From Mesodorylaimus sp. YZB2_4 (Eukaryota; Nematoda; Enoplea; Dorylaimida; Dorylaimidae), in the NCBI GenBank assembly GCA_030248295.1, contig JASANH010001671.1, positions 372,001-436,000 of the forward strand: a stretch of 64,000 nucleotides of DNA, given 5' to 3'. Each line of letters begins with the position of its first letter. The first letter of the stretch is position 1. Under the pieces are notes generated by a model. The model was given only the letters and a program-made list of their open reading frames with translations, had not been told where the DNA came from and did no database searches. This document shows, piece after piece, positions 32,801-46,100 of this stretch. The position numbers were made by a program, and so were the translations under genes.

Positions 32801-35502
32801 ATGGAGCAGCAGCTGATTGTGCCTTGCTTGGGTCGAGATATGGATCTGGGAACACTATACGACTATCGCACGGAGCAAATCATATCAGGCAGCTTATGGA
32901 ACAAAGAAAAAATTACTCGCCATCGCGAATCGACACCTAGATTGGCTAATGCGCCGTCCAATTTCACATTTGTCACAGAAAACAGTAATTATCAGCAATG
33001 CTCTAGCCGTAGATCTAGATGGCAGCCTAAAATTGAGTGTTCATTGCGGTTTGGTCAAAGTGGAAGGGGCAGCAAAATATCTCGATACTTTCCGAGGTTC
33101 AACCAATCAAGCCCGAGTGGTCCTCAAATATTCTTACCGCAGTGGTTGGAAAAATTTGTTCGACATTGAACGAGTGGATCCTAATAAGAAATCAGTTTTC
33201 GAAAATCGGAAGGCCACTCTCGTTGTTTCTGGCGTCCAATACGGGGCTGATGCATTTTTTATTTTCACTCGTTAAATTCAAAAAACCGAGGAACGACGTA
33301 CGCTAAAATTGCAACTGCAGGCCGCTATCGCAGAATATGTACCCATTTTTAAAAGCGGGTCAGCAAATATTAATGCCACTATGAGCAAAACTCAGAATAC
33401 AGAAATCACAAAATTTACTTGCGCTTTTTTCCGAGATGTAACTCTACCGTGCGTCACCCTAACACCAGAAGCAGCTCTGAAGGCGTGTCAAGAACTGCCT
33501 CAACTGATCCAAGTGAGCAAGCATCCCGATGGTTTGTTGTATGGAGTACCGAAAAGGGTTAAGTTACATGCTTGTCTGATCAATCAGAAGGCATCGATAA
33601 TTGTTCGCCCCAAACGAGTTGACATCATGGACGAAAACGAATGTATTTTGGAAGGGTTTCATAGCGTACTAGCTGAGGCTGCCGCATTGGAGGCATCGGC
33701 GGCGTGTCGGAAGTTTAGCACCAACGAGCAAATCAAAGATTTCAAGCGCTTTATAAAACGGTTTCTTGATCGCTTTCAACTACACACTGCAAAAATATTG
33801 CCCAGCGTTCGAGCAGGCGAGATGGAAGAAATGTCAATAGTGCACGTAATCAACAATATAAAAGTGTCACCATTTAAATTTACAACATTGATAGAATGGA
33901 TAAACAAAGACAAGAGAATTTATTAGCTTGGAAACATACATGGAAAGATTCGAAAATGCAAAAGTCGAAATGGCATTTCAAGCTGGAGAATTAGAAAGAT
34001 TCACGCAATATAGCATGTACAAGAATGTTCTAGTCCTCTTGCTTGGTAATGTTGTTTCCCGAAGAAAACAAGTTTTTGAAAGCAATGGAAACATTTTCTT
34101 TACTCGATAGTGATCTCCAGTTGCAGCTCCAATGGAATGAAAATTCTTGGCTGGAGAATAAGGATGTGACGTCGTACTTGCGAGATCAGATGGATCGATT
34201 TTGCAGTTTTGCAAAAACGAATCAAGATCACGGAAGACAAGATTTAAAGTGCGTAGCCGTTGTGCGCAGCAATGAAAGAACAAGAGAGCGCGAACGACCG
34301 GGAACTGTATAATTGTACTCGGAAGGAAGGGAAGGACGCATGTTCGATGTGCCATCACCACCTGGAAACAAGAGTTGGCAAAGCAGCCTACTTATTTTAT
34401 GTGCATCCAGTGAAATGGGCACCTCCTTTAAAAGGGAAGGAATCCGTAATTCGCTACAAAGTCTATTATCGCCGCGCTCCACTGTTACGTTTGGGTGTGG
34501 TGCGTGCGACAGCTCTTCTTCGCACTCGTACCGGCGGGTTCGGGCTGATCTTACAAGCGAGCGGTCCAAGGTCTTCGATAGCCCAAGCCTGGTAGAAAGG
34601 CTTAATCCTGCAGAGTATCGATCACTAAGGTCCCGATTCCTCAACAAACCCCTCAGGCGTGTTTGCCGCGCCTCCCAAGGGTGCGTGCAACTGCTCTGTG
34701 CAATGATACACTAGCCTGGCTGCTGGTCGAATGCACCCGGTCCTAAGATGCCTACGCTGACGAACAGTTCCACAGTCGGTGGCGCAGTAAAGACTTCCGT
34801 CAACACCAGAGGATCCTTTACGAAGCACAACAAAGCACGACGATGTCTCCACGGTCCTAGATCTTACCCACCGACAAATCCGCAGACAAACCAAGTGCCT
34901 GCCCTGGAGTCAACTCCTGGACTCTTCCAGTATGAACCAAAGGAAACGACGACCGCAGAGGCCCTTTGAGAGTATGCTAATCGAAGTCCCTGGCGGGCGC
35001 CTGGCCTGCCCCACGATTCTGCCAAATGGGTTGGACAAATACGAAGGGTGGCTCCCCAAAAGTTCAGAACAATCAGATGGAACCGAACCGAATCGAGCGA
35101 AAAACAAGCAAGGGATAGCCCCGATCTCTCCCGGCGGCCCGCTCTTATACCGCCCCGGCTCCTCCTCACCGAGCCAACTGCCCAAGCCACACCCCCAGGA
35201 ATTTCAAGCGCCCCCAAGCGGCAATGGTCACAACACCACGTCCAGTATCGAGAAGTTTAATTACCTGGTGCGCTAGACCGTTTGAATTGGCCTTCGACCC
35301 AGTGGCAAAGGCCGCCGTTTGAGCCAATCTTTTCGTTACAATTGATGAGAAATGGCGCTTCTTAGAAACAAAGGGGAAGGAAACAGAACTGGAACATTAC
35401 AGCATGATGTCTACTGGCTATGAATATCACTTTGAGATTGCTGCTGTTACCGAAATTGGTGAAACGGCAGAAAGTCCGAGGGAAATTTTCTATTGGTACT
35501 AA
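32801..35502 (+). pseudogene. Stonustoxin/neoverrucotoxin-family (SNTX) protein, broken copy
   Basis: Similar in order and motifs to the SNTX family: an N-terminal MACPF/CDC-related domain, a helical middle part and a fibronectin-III-like end. Family members include fish venom pore-formers, but many relatives in other animals have no known toxic role, and nothing here indicates venom use. The copy is damaged. The matching reading frame changes near 32985, a TAA interrupts the frame at 33273-33275, and a TAG at 33924-33926 is followed by another frame change. A foreign repeat occupies about 34520-35300. A fibronectin-III remnant follows at about 35340-35502. No splice sites explain the breaks convincingly. 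Not expected to make a full protein. Confidence 0.7.
34520..35250 (+). mobile_element. Interspersed repeat inserted in the SNTX-family pseudogene
   Basis: The stretch from about 34525 to 35240 aligns in inverted orientation to about 48310-48765. Shared blocks include GGCTGATCTTAC, GCACGAC-ATGTCTC, CTGCCCTGGAGT-like and CTGCCAA-TGGG-like segments in the same order. The copy near 48 kb is shorter internally. Open frames inside are Pro/Arg-rich and carry no reverse transcriptase or transposase motif that I can see, so the element type is unknown. Confidence 0.55.
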
Positions 35503-38500
35503 CAAAAATAACCGTGTACCGCTTGATGCATTAGTGATACAGCAAGTACTATGCATCAGTACTGTAGATGGTAGTTTGAGGATAAGCTTATTTGCCGCAT
35601 CGTAAAGTGGGTACGACTATACTATAGGAATCGAAACTGCCGCGCGCAACTATACCACAGTGCAGCTGTGCGTCGCATCGCATGGATTTAGCAATTTGAG
35701 GCATCGGAAAGTGACGCATCGCATCGCATCGCGTTCACGTCGCAGCGCATTGGTACCGATCGCATCGCATCGAACTATATTACGGCCTTTAGTCGTCGTT
35801 TCAGTGTATCGAATCAACTTGGCAGTGCGTCCAGCAAACGACCCAATGTTTCTCTCATTCGACGACACCCCATCAGCCATGCACTCAAAGTCCAGTAAAT
35901 ATATTAAAATTCATTCTCATGGACTGTACAGTAGCGTCCACTAATACTTGCTTATCTTGATTTGACTTTGGAAAATCCCTTTCGAATGCTTAAAATATAT
36001 CTGCAATAGGATGATTATATTTCATATATGATTTTACCCCAGGGGATGTAAATGAAGGGAGTCCAAATTCAAACGGACCCTGTGGATGCCACCTGGAATC
36101 AATTTGCAGAACTGTGGATCCACGTGCAATGAGTGGAAGTCGACATTCCATATGGATGGGATGTACATACTTACTGTAGGTCGCCATGGAAAGCTGTGAA
36201 AGATTGAGTCAGGGATGATTTCTGATATCCAGTCGAATCACTAATTGTCACACTCCGATTATTGCCCTCAGGTTTTCAAAGTACCGAATGCGTTCCCTAT
36301 GCCTTGTGTGTATTTAGGGTTCTCCTATTGCCACACAGGATGTGGCAAAGTCCGCACAGTGTCATAAATTTCTTGGTCCAGTGGGATAATACCAGCAGAA
36401 CGCCACATACTCTTGGCTGCCTGAAACAAGCGCAAAATCATCAAAGACTTGTACTTCTAGCGAGAAAACGAAAAAATAGTCGCTGCGCCAAAAATGCTTC
36501 AACTTCGATTTGACCGATCTGCATAATTTGGACGGGTGATTACAAAATCTGCTTGAATATGCTCTGCTCTTTGCGCATGTTAGGAATAGACGAAACAGTT
36601 AGGCAAAGGCGACAAAACAAAAAAAAGTTTTGGCCATTTTCAGCGTTTAAGTGGCACTCCGGACATCCTCACAGTTTCTTTCAGTCCGGAGCAAGTGATT
36701 GGACTCGACTGCATCTTCAGAAGCTGCTTATGGACATCAGATCACGGTCGTTTCAAATCAATTGGGCTGAAAGACAAGGCTGAATGACTGATCCTGAGCT
36801 GGGAGAGGCAAATCGGTTCCCTGAACCAGTGCACTGATAATGTGAGGTGCAGATAAGGTATCCACGACTATTTCAAATTAAGTTCAGATTGGATTTTCAG
36901 GGTGGAAAAAAGTCAAACTCCGCAATTCAAAACCGCCCGTCCTCAAAACCCAACTTAATCAAAAAGCCCAAAAAATGTCATGGGTTTTGGGACTCATTCT
37001 GGATCTGCTGAATATTATCCCGAATATACTATACAAGTAAAAATGCTCAGGTGTGTTGAAATTCATGTCGCAGTTAGAATTCACTGCACCCATTACATTT
37101 CTAGTATTTTCATACAAAGACCATGCACGTTGTTGCCCCATTGGATTTGTGTCCTCAAAATTTTTGGGCTCCAACTGGCTTGATTAGGTGCCAATCGATT
37201 TAATCCTAATCTCTGGCGATTGATTTGCAGCTCGTTGATTTCTGTCAAGCCGATCTTACTCGCTTGCTTTCACAATTATTGGGATGGTTGTCCAAAAATT
37301 AGCACCAACTGATAAAAGAAAACCCACGAGATCAGCCTGTTCAAAGGGGTCTTGTGACGCAAGGTGCCTCAATCGTAGATCATAGCGTGCCCACTCATGG
37401 CAAAGTGCAAAGCGGCTGGCAATGTTTAGTTAATAAGAAGCTAGTGCCTAAGCTCGGGGTGGACAACATGGGGACAGAGTTTAAAGCCTACAACAGCTCT
37501 CATTCACAATAACCTTCCTGATGTGCGTCAATGGTTGATCGGGAAACCTGCTAAATTAGATTATGTTTTGTAGTTTCGACCAGAGCCCGCAGTAGGTTTC
37601 AAAGTAAACCGACGTTTCGGCTGCTGCGCTTGCCTAGAAACTATCACTTTTCTGGGTCGCCCTCTAGAGTGAGAGGGCCGAGATGGATGGGGTTCTTGGG
37701 TTATTTCTGACCCGAATCAGGGTTTCGTTCTTTTAGGGGCGGATAGTCCATTCACGAGTACCAAGCCAGCAGGAAATCTGCGATTGACGCGTCCGTGCTG
37801 ATTATGGAAACCTGAGTATCATAGCCTGCTGAGAGGACGGATGGAGTGCAAAAAGCGTTTTGCAAAAATCTACTAGACGCTTTGGTTTGCGAAAACCATT
37901 TGTAACCTTTGGTTTCTAATTTCCGCCTGATCACATACACGCGCATTCGGGTGCCTCCCAGCCCATCTTTGCTCCTTGTGCGAGAGTCAACATAGCTTCC
38001 TTACTCGTATCAGTTACCTTCCACCGATTAGCGGGACCCCTCCTCGTCTGGCACCTGTTTGTCTAGGTCTCCTGATTACAAGCTGCAAATGCCGATGCCA
38101 CTTCAGGCATATAATCAATGAATCTAAGGTCACGTTACACTATTTATTTTGCCTCCTTTCAAAAATCCATTTTTGAAAATACGTGACTGTTTTTCTTCCG
38201 TTATTTTTCAATTCGACATCTTGTCCAATGAAACAAAGCTCTTGTACCTTTTGTGCCTAGGTACGAGGTACGAGTACTCGAAAACTCGCATTCGGCTCCG
38301 TCAGATGCTATTCGGAGCCATTGCCGAGGTCCGAGTGCTAATTAGTGTTCCCGAATAGGAAGTGCCTTCTCTCAGCTTAGTCGCCATTGCTTGAAAAGTG
38401 TTGACGCGCCCCTGAATGTCTTCAAGACCTTTCATACTATCATTTAACCTTTAGATAAAGTGTTTTCTACACATGATTGTTATGATGTTTTTTGTTAGAT

Positions 38501-38873
38501 TTTGCATATGTAGCAGGACACAGATTTATCTGGCTCAGTTTGAGTTCGCACATAGTATAGTCGAACTGGGAGCCTAAGCCACTAGGCGAGGATCCTGAGT
38601 CAACCAAATGAGCGGGTACTAGATATTCAAGAGCAGAAACCCTGAGGAATCGCCCACGCGATTTGAAAATTGTTCCATGGAATAAGCTAGTTGCGTGAGC
38701 GAATTAGAAAATTCGTTTCCCATGTGAATTGGAGGCCATCACAAAGGGGAGACCAGGCTAGCTAGTGATACCTGGATCATTTATTTTTCTATATCACCAT
38801 CCTTTCAGTTGTTATCAGTCATAGGCTCATACGTCTTTTTTGTAGGCCGGTCACAGGTGAAAAATTAACGGCT
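35503..38873. other. Gene-poor region with GCATC-rich repeat
   Basis: About 3.4 kb without a supportable gene. At 35660-35785 there are several overlapping GCATCGCATCG units ending in GAACTATA, matching the arm of the foldback element at 15495-15513. The rest shows no domain-bearing frame. Confidence 0.4.
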
Positions 38874-39347
38874 ATGAATCAAAGCAAAACAAGATTACGA
38901 CTGGTGATTTTGTTGGTTACATTAGTCGTAGCAACTCCTCCGTACGCACGTGCTGCCAGTGTCCGACTGTGTGGAGAGAAATTGGTGAAGATGGTCCTCT
39001 CTCTGTGCAACAACTGTTTGCACGGAGTCTACGTGGATGGGTTTAGTGCAAAAAGTGCTTGCGCCTCTAAATCGTTTTAGGCTAGCCATGCATTGCGCAT
39101 CTCTGTTTCAGGATCGTCCGGTGACCAATTCCCGCTGCAACGACTGGAAGATGACGATGACCCGTTCGATACCATGCCCCATGACCATGCTAGCGAAGAT
39201 AATAACAACAGCTCCAATCTGGACACACCGCCTGCACAGCCACTGCCAGGACACCCCCGCAACAAAAGAGGCATAGTGGACGACTGCTGTCTTCGACAGT
39301 GTTCTTATTCAGTTCTGAAAAGTTACTGTTGCAAAACTAATAACTAG
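38874..39347 (+). CDS. Insulin-like peptide precursor
   Basis: Two exons, 38874-39045 and 39112-39347 (donor gtgcaa, acceptor tttcag), about 135 aa. A signal peptide (LRLVILLVTLVVATPPYARA) leads to a B chain with LCGEKLVKMVLSLC, the insulin spacing between its two cysteines. An acidic Asp/Asn/Pro-rich C peptide ends at RNKR, a furin-type site. The A chain then starts GIVDDCC and has the canonical CC-x3-C-x8-C pattern. One extra cysteine occurs in each chain: NNC two residues after the second B cysteine, and CC at the A-chain end. These would fit a fourth disulfide, as proposed for several nematode insulins. Such hormones act on DAF-2-type receptor kinases. The donor is the weakest part of the model; the mature chains do not depend on it strongly. 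Confidence 0.9.
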
Positions 39348-41094
39348 CTGTGCGAGCTAGTTCTCGTCCAACCCCTCATTCCATGCTCCACCGTCTTACT
39401 GTCCCCTTCACCGTACTCCTGTTTAGTTCGGTGAGCAACCATTAGCGATAGAATTTGTTATAATGTTTTTGTGAAAGGCCAACAAAAGTTGGGTAGGGCA
39501 TTCGAAATGAATTTATGGCTTGACCGTGTCCGTGTGCTGTCTTCAGCTAAAAAAGGACGAAACTAAAATCATGAACCCATTGACCTTTCTTTCGCACATG
39601 ACCGCCCCCAGACTGAAAGGTCTCTCAGCTAGGGTTCCGCGCGTAAGTTTAGGTTCATAGAAAAGGTCTCGACTTGCGTAATGCTTTCATCAAAGGCTAA
39701 CTATATAACGCACATCCCTGATCCTATGATGGATGAGGCAGACAGAGCAATCTGCATGATTTTGAAGCTGAATGAATTGGCTTGAGCGTGTTCTCTTCAT
39801 TAGTAAAGCCTTATTTACATGCGAAAAGTCAGGCCACAACATTCAGATCCATCCTCTGTTGCCAGCACATTATCATCAATCATTGATTAGAAAATGAGAG
39901 CACTAAATGCTGTTGGCAACATCCCACGGGATCAAGCACGTATTTCATTTACTGCAGTGACGTTCAAAGGTATAAACAGAGAGAACGAAGTTTATGTCCG
40001 TCAGAGACAGTCTATCTCCGACTAGTACTCTTACGAACAAACATGCACGGCAAACATGGGCAGCATCAAGGAGCTTGTTAGTACGAGTGGCAGTTGACTA
40101 AACAGATCTGCTCAGCATGTTCCAGCCGACCATCTGCCACTGCACGCCCACTTGCGGTCACTGGTGTTGGCACGATGTCGGCACACGCCCGGCCGGCCAC
40201 ATTCCCGATTTAGCACACCACGCCTCGGCTTTGTACTCTGTATTTACTCTAAAATAAATGGCAGTTTGACACTAACATGAAACAGTACTTTTTCAGTATT
40301 TGTTTGTGGGGTACTACAGTAAGCTTTCAGCATTAAAAGGGAAAATATCTAGGATGAAGCGATCCGAAGGCAAAAGCATATTTCGAGATTATCATCTAAT
40401 CCTGATAAGACTTCCTCCTTAGCATGCCTAATGTTTGTCCCCGGCTTTTTGTGAAGGATTTTGAAAATCAGCAATTCATCACATAATGTCTTCTACCCAG
40501 AGGACCCTGCAGTGGTAAACCTTCATCAAACCCCGCAACAAAACACCAACTCTGTAATTTTCCACTTCTTCCATTCAAACAATACTCTCAAAGCGATCAC
40601 TCGGATTGGACAAATACGTAAGAATGAGTAAAACCAAAAAAAAGTAAATTAAAGAATGCAAGAAAACTTTTAAAAGCAATAACTTACAACCCAATAAAAT
40701 TTTCCCTACATACATACAGTATGCACAGATACAAAGTATAGAGCTCAAACATATGGCAGCAAAAATTTAAAGAATAGTTAAACGAACCTCTACAAGAGAG
40801 ACCGCGCTGACAATTGAACCACAAGACTTGTACATATCAGACATTATTACACATCTTTTTCATGTCATTCCACACTGTACTGTACCTACGAAAGTAAGCC
40901 CGAATTTTTCTAAGCGCCAGGATGCGCAGCTTTGTTACAGAAACAAAAAATCTTGATCGTTTCTAAAAAACAAACGCACGCCTCCTGAACTAGAGATCAT
41001 AAAAAAGAAAAAAGCTCGCGAAATAAAAGTGGGCCTAAAACGACGACCTACATGTACAGTGCCTAACCGTATTTTGAGTCTTCGAAGAGTTTCA
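39348..41094. other. Intergenic between convergent genes
   Basis: No gene seen. The right part is AT-rich and probably includes the 3' UTR of the SLC17 gene. Confidence 0.45.
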
Positions 41095-43142
41095 TTAAGT
41101 GGCACTCGTATTTTTTTGGTTTTTCTCATCGACAAGAACGGGTTGTATTGGTACTTCGGCCGAGACGGTGGGTGGTGCTTTGGGGGTTTGTACATGTGCC
41201 CAGGGTTGCACATCGGCCGAGCCCCATTTGGTAAATATAATCAAAGGCATCAATGCGATGGCACCGGCCCCCATCATGACGTGTTTCCATTGTTCGTGCG
41301 TTCCAGCAGGCACGACTACACTGATCACGATGGGGCTAATCATGGAGCCAATGCTGATTAGGAGGAAGGTCAGTCCTGATATGGTACCCGAAAACGATGG
41401 CGCTATGCTAACCAAGGTTCCGATTGCGCCCGGTGTGTGAAAACCAGCAAATGCTGTTGCCGAGCATAGGAATGCTAGGACGAGTATCTTTTGACTTTTG
41501 TCAACGGCAGCTAAACTCAATAAGAAACCACCCAAACCAGCACATCCAATTGCGTTGAAAATTTTTGCAACCCTTGTCGGTGCCAATAAATTGTGCGCTT
41601 TGATCATGTGATCGGCTTGAGCTGCGGCAACTTTCGTGGCCAAAAAGCAAACAATGGGTAAGGCACTCAATAGACCGTCAGTTTGCGAATCGAAATGTAG
41701 CACGTCGCGAATGTATTTGGGAAGAAAGACCAAAACGATGTTGAACGGAATTTCGTGACAAAGCACAGCGAATATATTTGCCCACATGGCTGCGCTTTTA
41801 ACCATGTCCTTCCATGGTAATTTCGGACGCTCTTTAGCAAAGAATACTGCCTGACTATGGCTGGGGGATGCCCTAAAACAAGGGACACGTTTTTTATGGA
41901 ACAAAGCCATGTATGAAAATGAGTGACTGGAAAATGCATGACTCAACTTTGTCACGTTCTATTCTCAGAGAAGGAGGGAGAACGGTGGTGAGCCAGTGAA
42001 TTCCATTTGTATTAAAAGTGCACGACAACACATGCATGTTCTTTAGGTACCGACTGTTCATGCGCCTTGAAAGTGTACGAGAAATGACCTTTTTTACATG
42101 CATAGCCTTGTCGAAAAGATCAGCAGCAGAGGAAGGCGGGCTGTAAACATGCATGTAATTATATCTGGGCCTGTACACTATAACCAGTTTTTAACCCAAC
42201 GACTATTTTTGTTGAACATATTTCAGGCAAGTGTGAAGTACGAGTGTGGACGACTCAAGACTATAGCAAGAACATAAAGCCTCTTGGTCATTAATTTTTT
42301 GCATCTTACCTGATCTTTCTTCTTCTCCTTCGAAGACGTAGTAAAACGAATGGAATCCAAAATAATAACCAAAATCCGAATAATGCGGCCCCCAAATAGA
42401 ACACGAATGGCCAACCCCACATGTTGCCATCATCAGCACAAAATAAGCCACCGATCGGGTACACTAGTAGGACACCCAACTGGCGACCACCAGTGGCCCA
42501 ACTGAGTGCATTGTTCCGTACTTTCTCAGGATACCAAGCGGATATCAATTGATTGGCGCCGGGTAGAACCACTGCGTCACTTAAGCCAATTAGTAAACGC
42601 CATACGATCACAAGACCGAAGCCAGCAGTGGCTGACACGGGGATGAGTGCAGTAGCCGTGCCTGCAAATGCCAAAGCAGCCGCCAAAAGCCAGCACGAAT
42701 CGAAGCGATCAGCGAATAAGCCAGTGACCGGAGTCAATAGACGACCCCAGTTAATGGCAGATAAAAGTAGTCCTTGTACTTGAGGAGACCAAGCCAAATG
42801 GTCAGTGGTGGCCTGTGACAGTGAGGACATGGGCGTTGATCCGGACCACCATTGCTCGTGTTTGCTCCCAGCTCCAGTATCGTTATTGTAATCGATACTG
42901 CTGCTCATTAGTCCTCCAAAGGGCGAGGCGGTCGAAGAAGTGTGAACTGCTTCCCGACCATTTGGATCGTCGACCATGCATAACAGCGTCATGCTCAAAC
43001 TTAGGTTCGAGAACATCATGCAGAACATAGCTCCGCATAAGAATAAGCAAAGTTGAAATCGCAAAGCCATACAAGCTGGCTTGCGGCGTTTCTTTTCCGC
43101 AGACCCATCAGTCGACGCCATGGGGTCCAAGGGAGGCATCAT
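41095..43142 (-). CDS. SLC17-type MFS anion transporter (sialin/phosphate/vesicular transporter-like)
   Basis: Two exons, 42310-43142 and 41095-41872, with a 437-bp intron; about 536 aa, joined in phase 2. A first helix (LCLFLCGAMFCMMFSNLSLS) is followed by a long, Ser/Thr-rich luminal loop with an NDT glycosylation site. WSPQVQGLLLSAINWGRLLTPVTGLFADRF and the GLSDAVVLPGANQLISAWYPEKVRNNAL segment are SLC17 hallmarks. The second half has KSAAMWANIFAVLCHEIPFN, LPKYIRDVLHF and PGAIGTLVSIAPSFSGTISG, again typical. Members carry phosphate, sialic acid, glutamate or other anions coupled to Na+ or H+. The substrate cannot be told. The start may be the first ATG (MMPPLDPMAS) or the second, eight codons on. 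Confidence 0.9.
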
Positions 43143-46100
43143 TGTGTCCTTATTGTCGTAGGGATGCCCAAGTTTGGTTACGAGATAAGAATATTGACCA
43201 GAGGACCAGGACGAAGGTCTACGTCAAGGACTAAGATAAGGCCGATCCGATGGGGCCGCGCGTGTTGGAAATAGTGAAGAAGAGAAATGTCAGGTCCGAA
43301 TAGCCCAGCGCACTATTCGACGCTTCGTTCTCGAACTCTCGAAAATGCAATCAAGGCAATTCGACGAGGCGTGGACGAACTTTTGAATGGTAGTAGAGAA
43401 AACAAATTCCATGAACACAAATGGTTCAACGCAGCTGACGATGCGCCACGGGGGCAAAAAGTTTGTGTTGGGAAAAGTTTTTGGGGGCGCCCTAATAGTA
43501 GCACTTACTTCAACAAGATGCAGACGGTAATCAGAATCGAGTGCGGCAGCTGCTCTTTGAGCGCCCTATGTCCAACTGGTGAAACGGCTTGTCCAAAATC
43601 TTTACTTTCCAAACTGGCGCTAGCTCAAACGGCAGCCAGGCGAGTCAATCAAACACAGACGATTTCGACGAGTGTACACCTTTTCTGTACAGTGTCGTTT
43701 TGTGAATGCGTTTTATGCAAACCGTCGACGGTATACGAGACCGATTTGTCAAAAACGAATAAGACGTCTCAGAGTATTCAGGGCGAGGCTGCGGCCGAGA
43801 GGTGCAGTTTTAGGACCAGAAGGGAGGCACCAATGCTAATAGAGTAGCCCCTAATAGCCAGACTGTAAACGAACCGATCGAGCAGTGAGACAATAAATAA
43901 GCCCTTGCTCGGCCACTCATCCGTCCCACGCACGGCTTTCATGGGCTCTCATACCGGAGCCGCAATTGAACATGTCCAGTATCTTATTGCCAATATTCGT
44001 TTAGCATTATCAAAATATGAATAGGGCCAAGATCCGGCTGTGTAGAGCTGATTATTGACTCATGGGCGATTCTTGGCCACCACCTACATACATACGTCAA
44101 AGTGGAAGAATAAAGTGTTCAAACAATGACAACTCCTGTGTAATATGATCAGCCGGTTGGTTCGTTGAAAATGAAAAGGCACAAACACGCCCCGATGCTC
44201 CTTGTTTTGTTTTGCAATTCGACGACAGCCGGTTGGACTCACGGACGGCGCCTTGTCGTGTCAAGACCAATAAGCACGAGTCATCATGCGCGTTAGCACG
44301 TTGACCAGTCCATCTGCATTCGACTATCCCCCAACGAGCTGTCCAATGTCAATTTTGGGAAGTGCTCAATGCTAAGACGACACCTGCGCACTCTATGGCC
44401 GCCTCGTAAATCAACACGCCCTTACTAAATGAATTAGCTTCCTTCCGTTTATTTATGCGAAATAGCGGGAATATCTTTTTATATGGCGCCGATCCCTCAA
44501 AAATTGTCCATTCGAAGGTCCAAATTGCGCGTATTCGGAGTCCAGGGTGCGTCGACGAGTTCGTATATAGCTCGGCATGATTAACGATCAGGGTCCATTG
44601 ATGAAGGCGTCGACCGCCTTCCAAGGCCGTTCCACCCTTACAAATCGAGTATCGTTTTCTGACTTCATTCACAAATCCACAGCCAGGATAGGTCCAGTTT
44701 TTTCTCACCCCTCCGTTCCATTCTGTCTGAGGAGGTCGGAAATAAGATGTTGGGTGCAACCGCTCAAGTACGTACTCTGGCAGCGATAGGTGATCCAGAT
44801 GTTTCTACGAGAACGAGTTTTTCCACCTGAAGTTCGTGTTCTTCGATATGCGATGTAGAAAAGACGGATATTTACAGTGTCACTTGGTCGACCGTTTTCA
44901 CCCTACTTACAATATCTCCCAGCCACAAGACGATCATCAATCACACAAAGTCAACTCGAGTTTAAACTTTCTTTTTCTAGCTCTCAACGCGCGGTATGTC
45001 ACAAGAAAGCAATGTGCATTTGCCTATATACTGATTCCTGGCATTGTAAACCAAATTGGATCGCACATTTCACGTTCAATATACACTCTCGCAATGAATT
45101 ATGCTCGAGCACGTGGTGGCACCAAACCCTGAACTACAACCCTTTTGTAACGCACGAGTAGGAGTGGAGAAGATGTGAATGGAAAAAGGAAGGTGCGCCT
45201 TAAATCAACCATGCCTGAATAAAAAAGGCTTTGCGGCAGGAACTAGTTTCGATAGGAATCGTGTAGCGACAGGGCCTTATCTTTCCGGCGTCAATGAAGT
45301 GACTCACGTGGACACGGGTTGATCGATTGTGCACCTGGGATAATAGGTTTTGAATGGGCATCCTAATCCCATTATCCCTGCATCTTTGTGAATGAGCTTG
45401 TTGCTCACAAGTCACAAGCTCATGTTGGCAGTCACGTCGTGTCAACCGTCTGGTGCCCATCTTACCTTATCTGCTATTGTGAGCTGGGATGTCAGCTGAG
45501 CAGTTACATTAACGGGCAGGAGACTGAGCATGTCTTCGGGTTTCCTAGGCACGCGTTCTAAACTGGTTGCAAAACTGTCCTGGGACCTCGTAACCTAGTT
45601 GTTGCCTAATGATAATTGGGTTGCAGGACGCTTTGTGTAGCCATTCCACAAATACGTGCCTTCCATCCCGGGATGATCCTTGTTTCGACATGGCTTGCAA
45701 CCAGACCACTGATGAATTCATAGATGCACTGACACGGCACAAGGATGGTCAGCTCAGCAAATACCAGCTATGTAAACACCGCTCACTCGACCAGTCAGTC
45801 CACACCCACGTGCTGGCACAAGACTAAAAACTCAAGTGGTGCTTTACAAAGCGCTTATGTATACAAGGGCAAGACAAGCTGTATTTGACAAAACAAACCA
45901 AGGATGCAGTTTGCACTTGATAAAGCTTACTATTAGCTCGGGTTCATCTAACTTTTCCTCCTCGACTTGCGTCATATCTCCGCCCTCTCTTGCAAATACA
46001 GCAGACAATAGGCATCAATTTTTTAGTACCTGCACAAGAATAGTTCAACGCTTTTTTCATGCGCCGCCCTCTCGTAGACCGGTTGTACAGTTCCAGAGCT

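Noticed and set aside
33276..33330. An intron explaining the stop in the SNTX-family gene
   Set aside because: The bases after the stop still read as family-like coding sequence in the same frame, so a nonsense change fits better than splicing.
43287..43847. 186-codon open frame as a gene
   Set aside because: No domain, signal or splice support; a frame of this length is expected about once by chance in 64 kb of six-frame sequence.
44349..44759. 136-codon minus-strand frame as a gene
   Set aside because: No recognisable family or structural feature; composition looks random.
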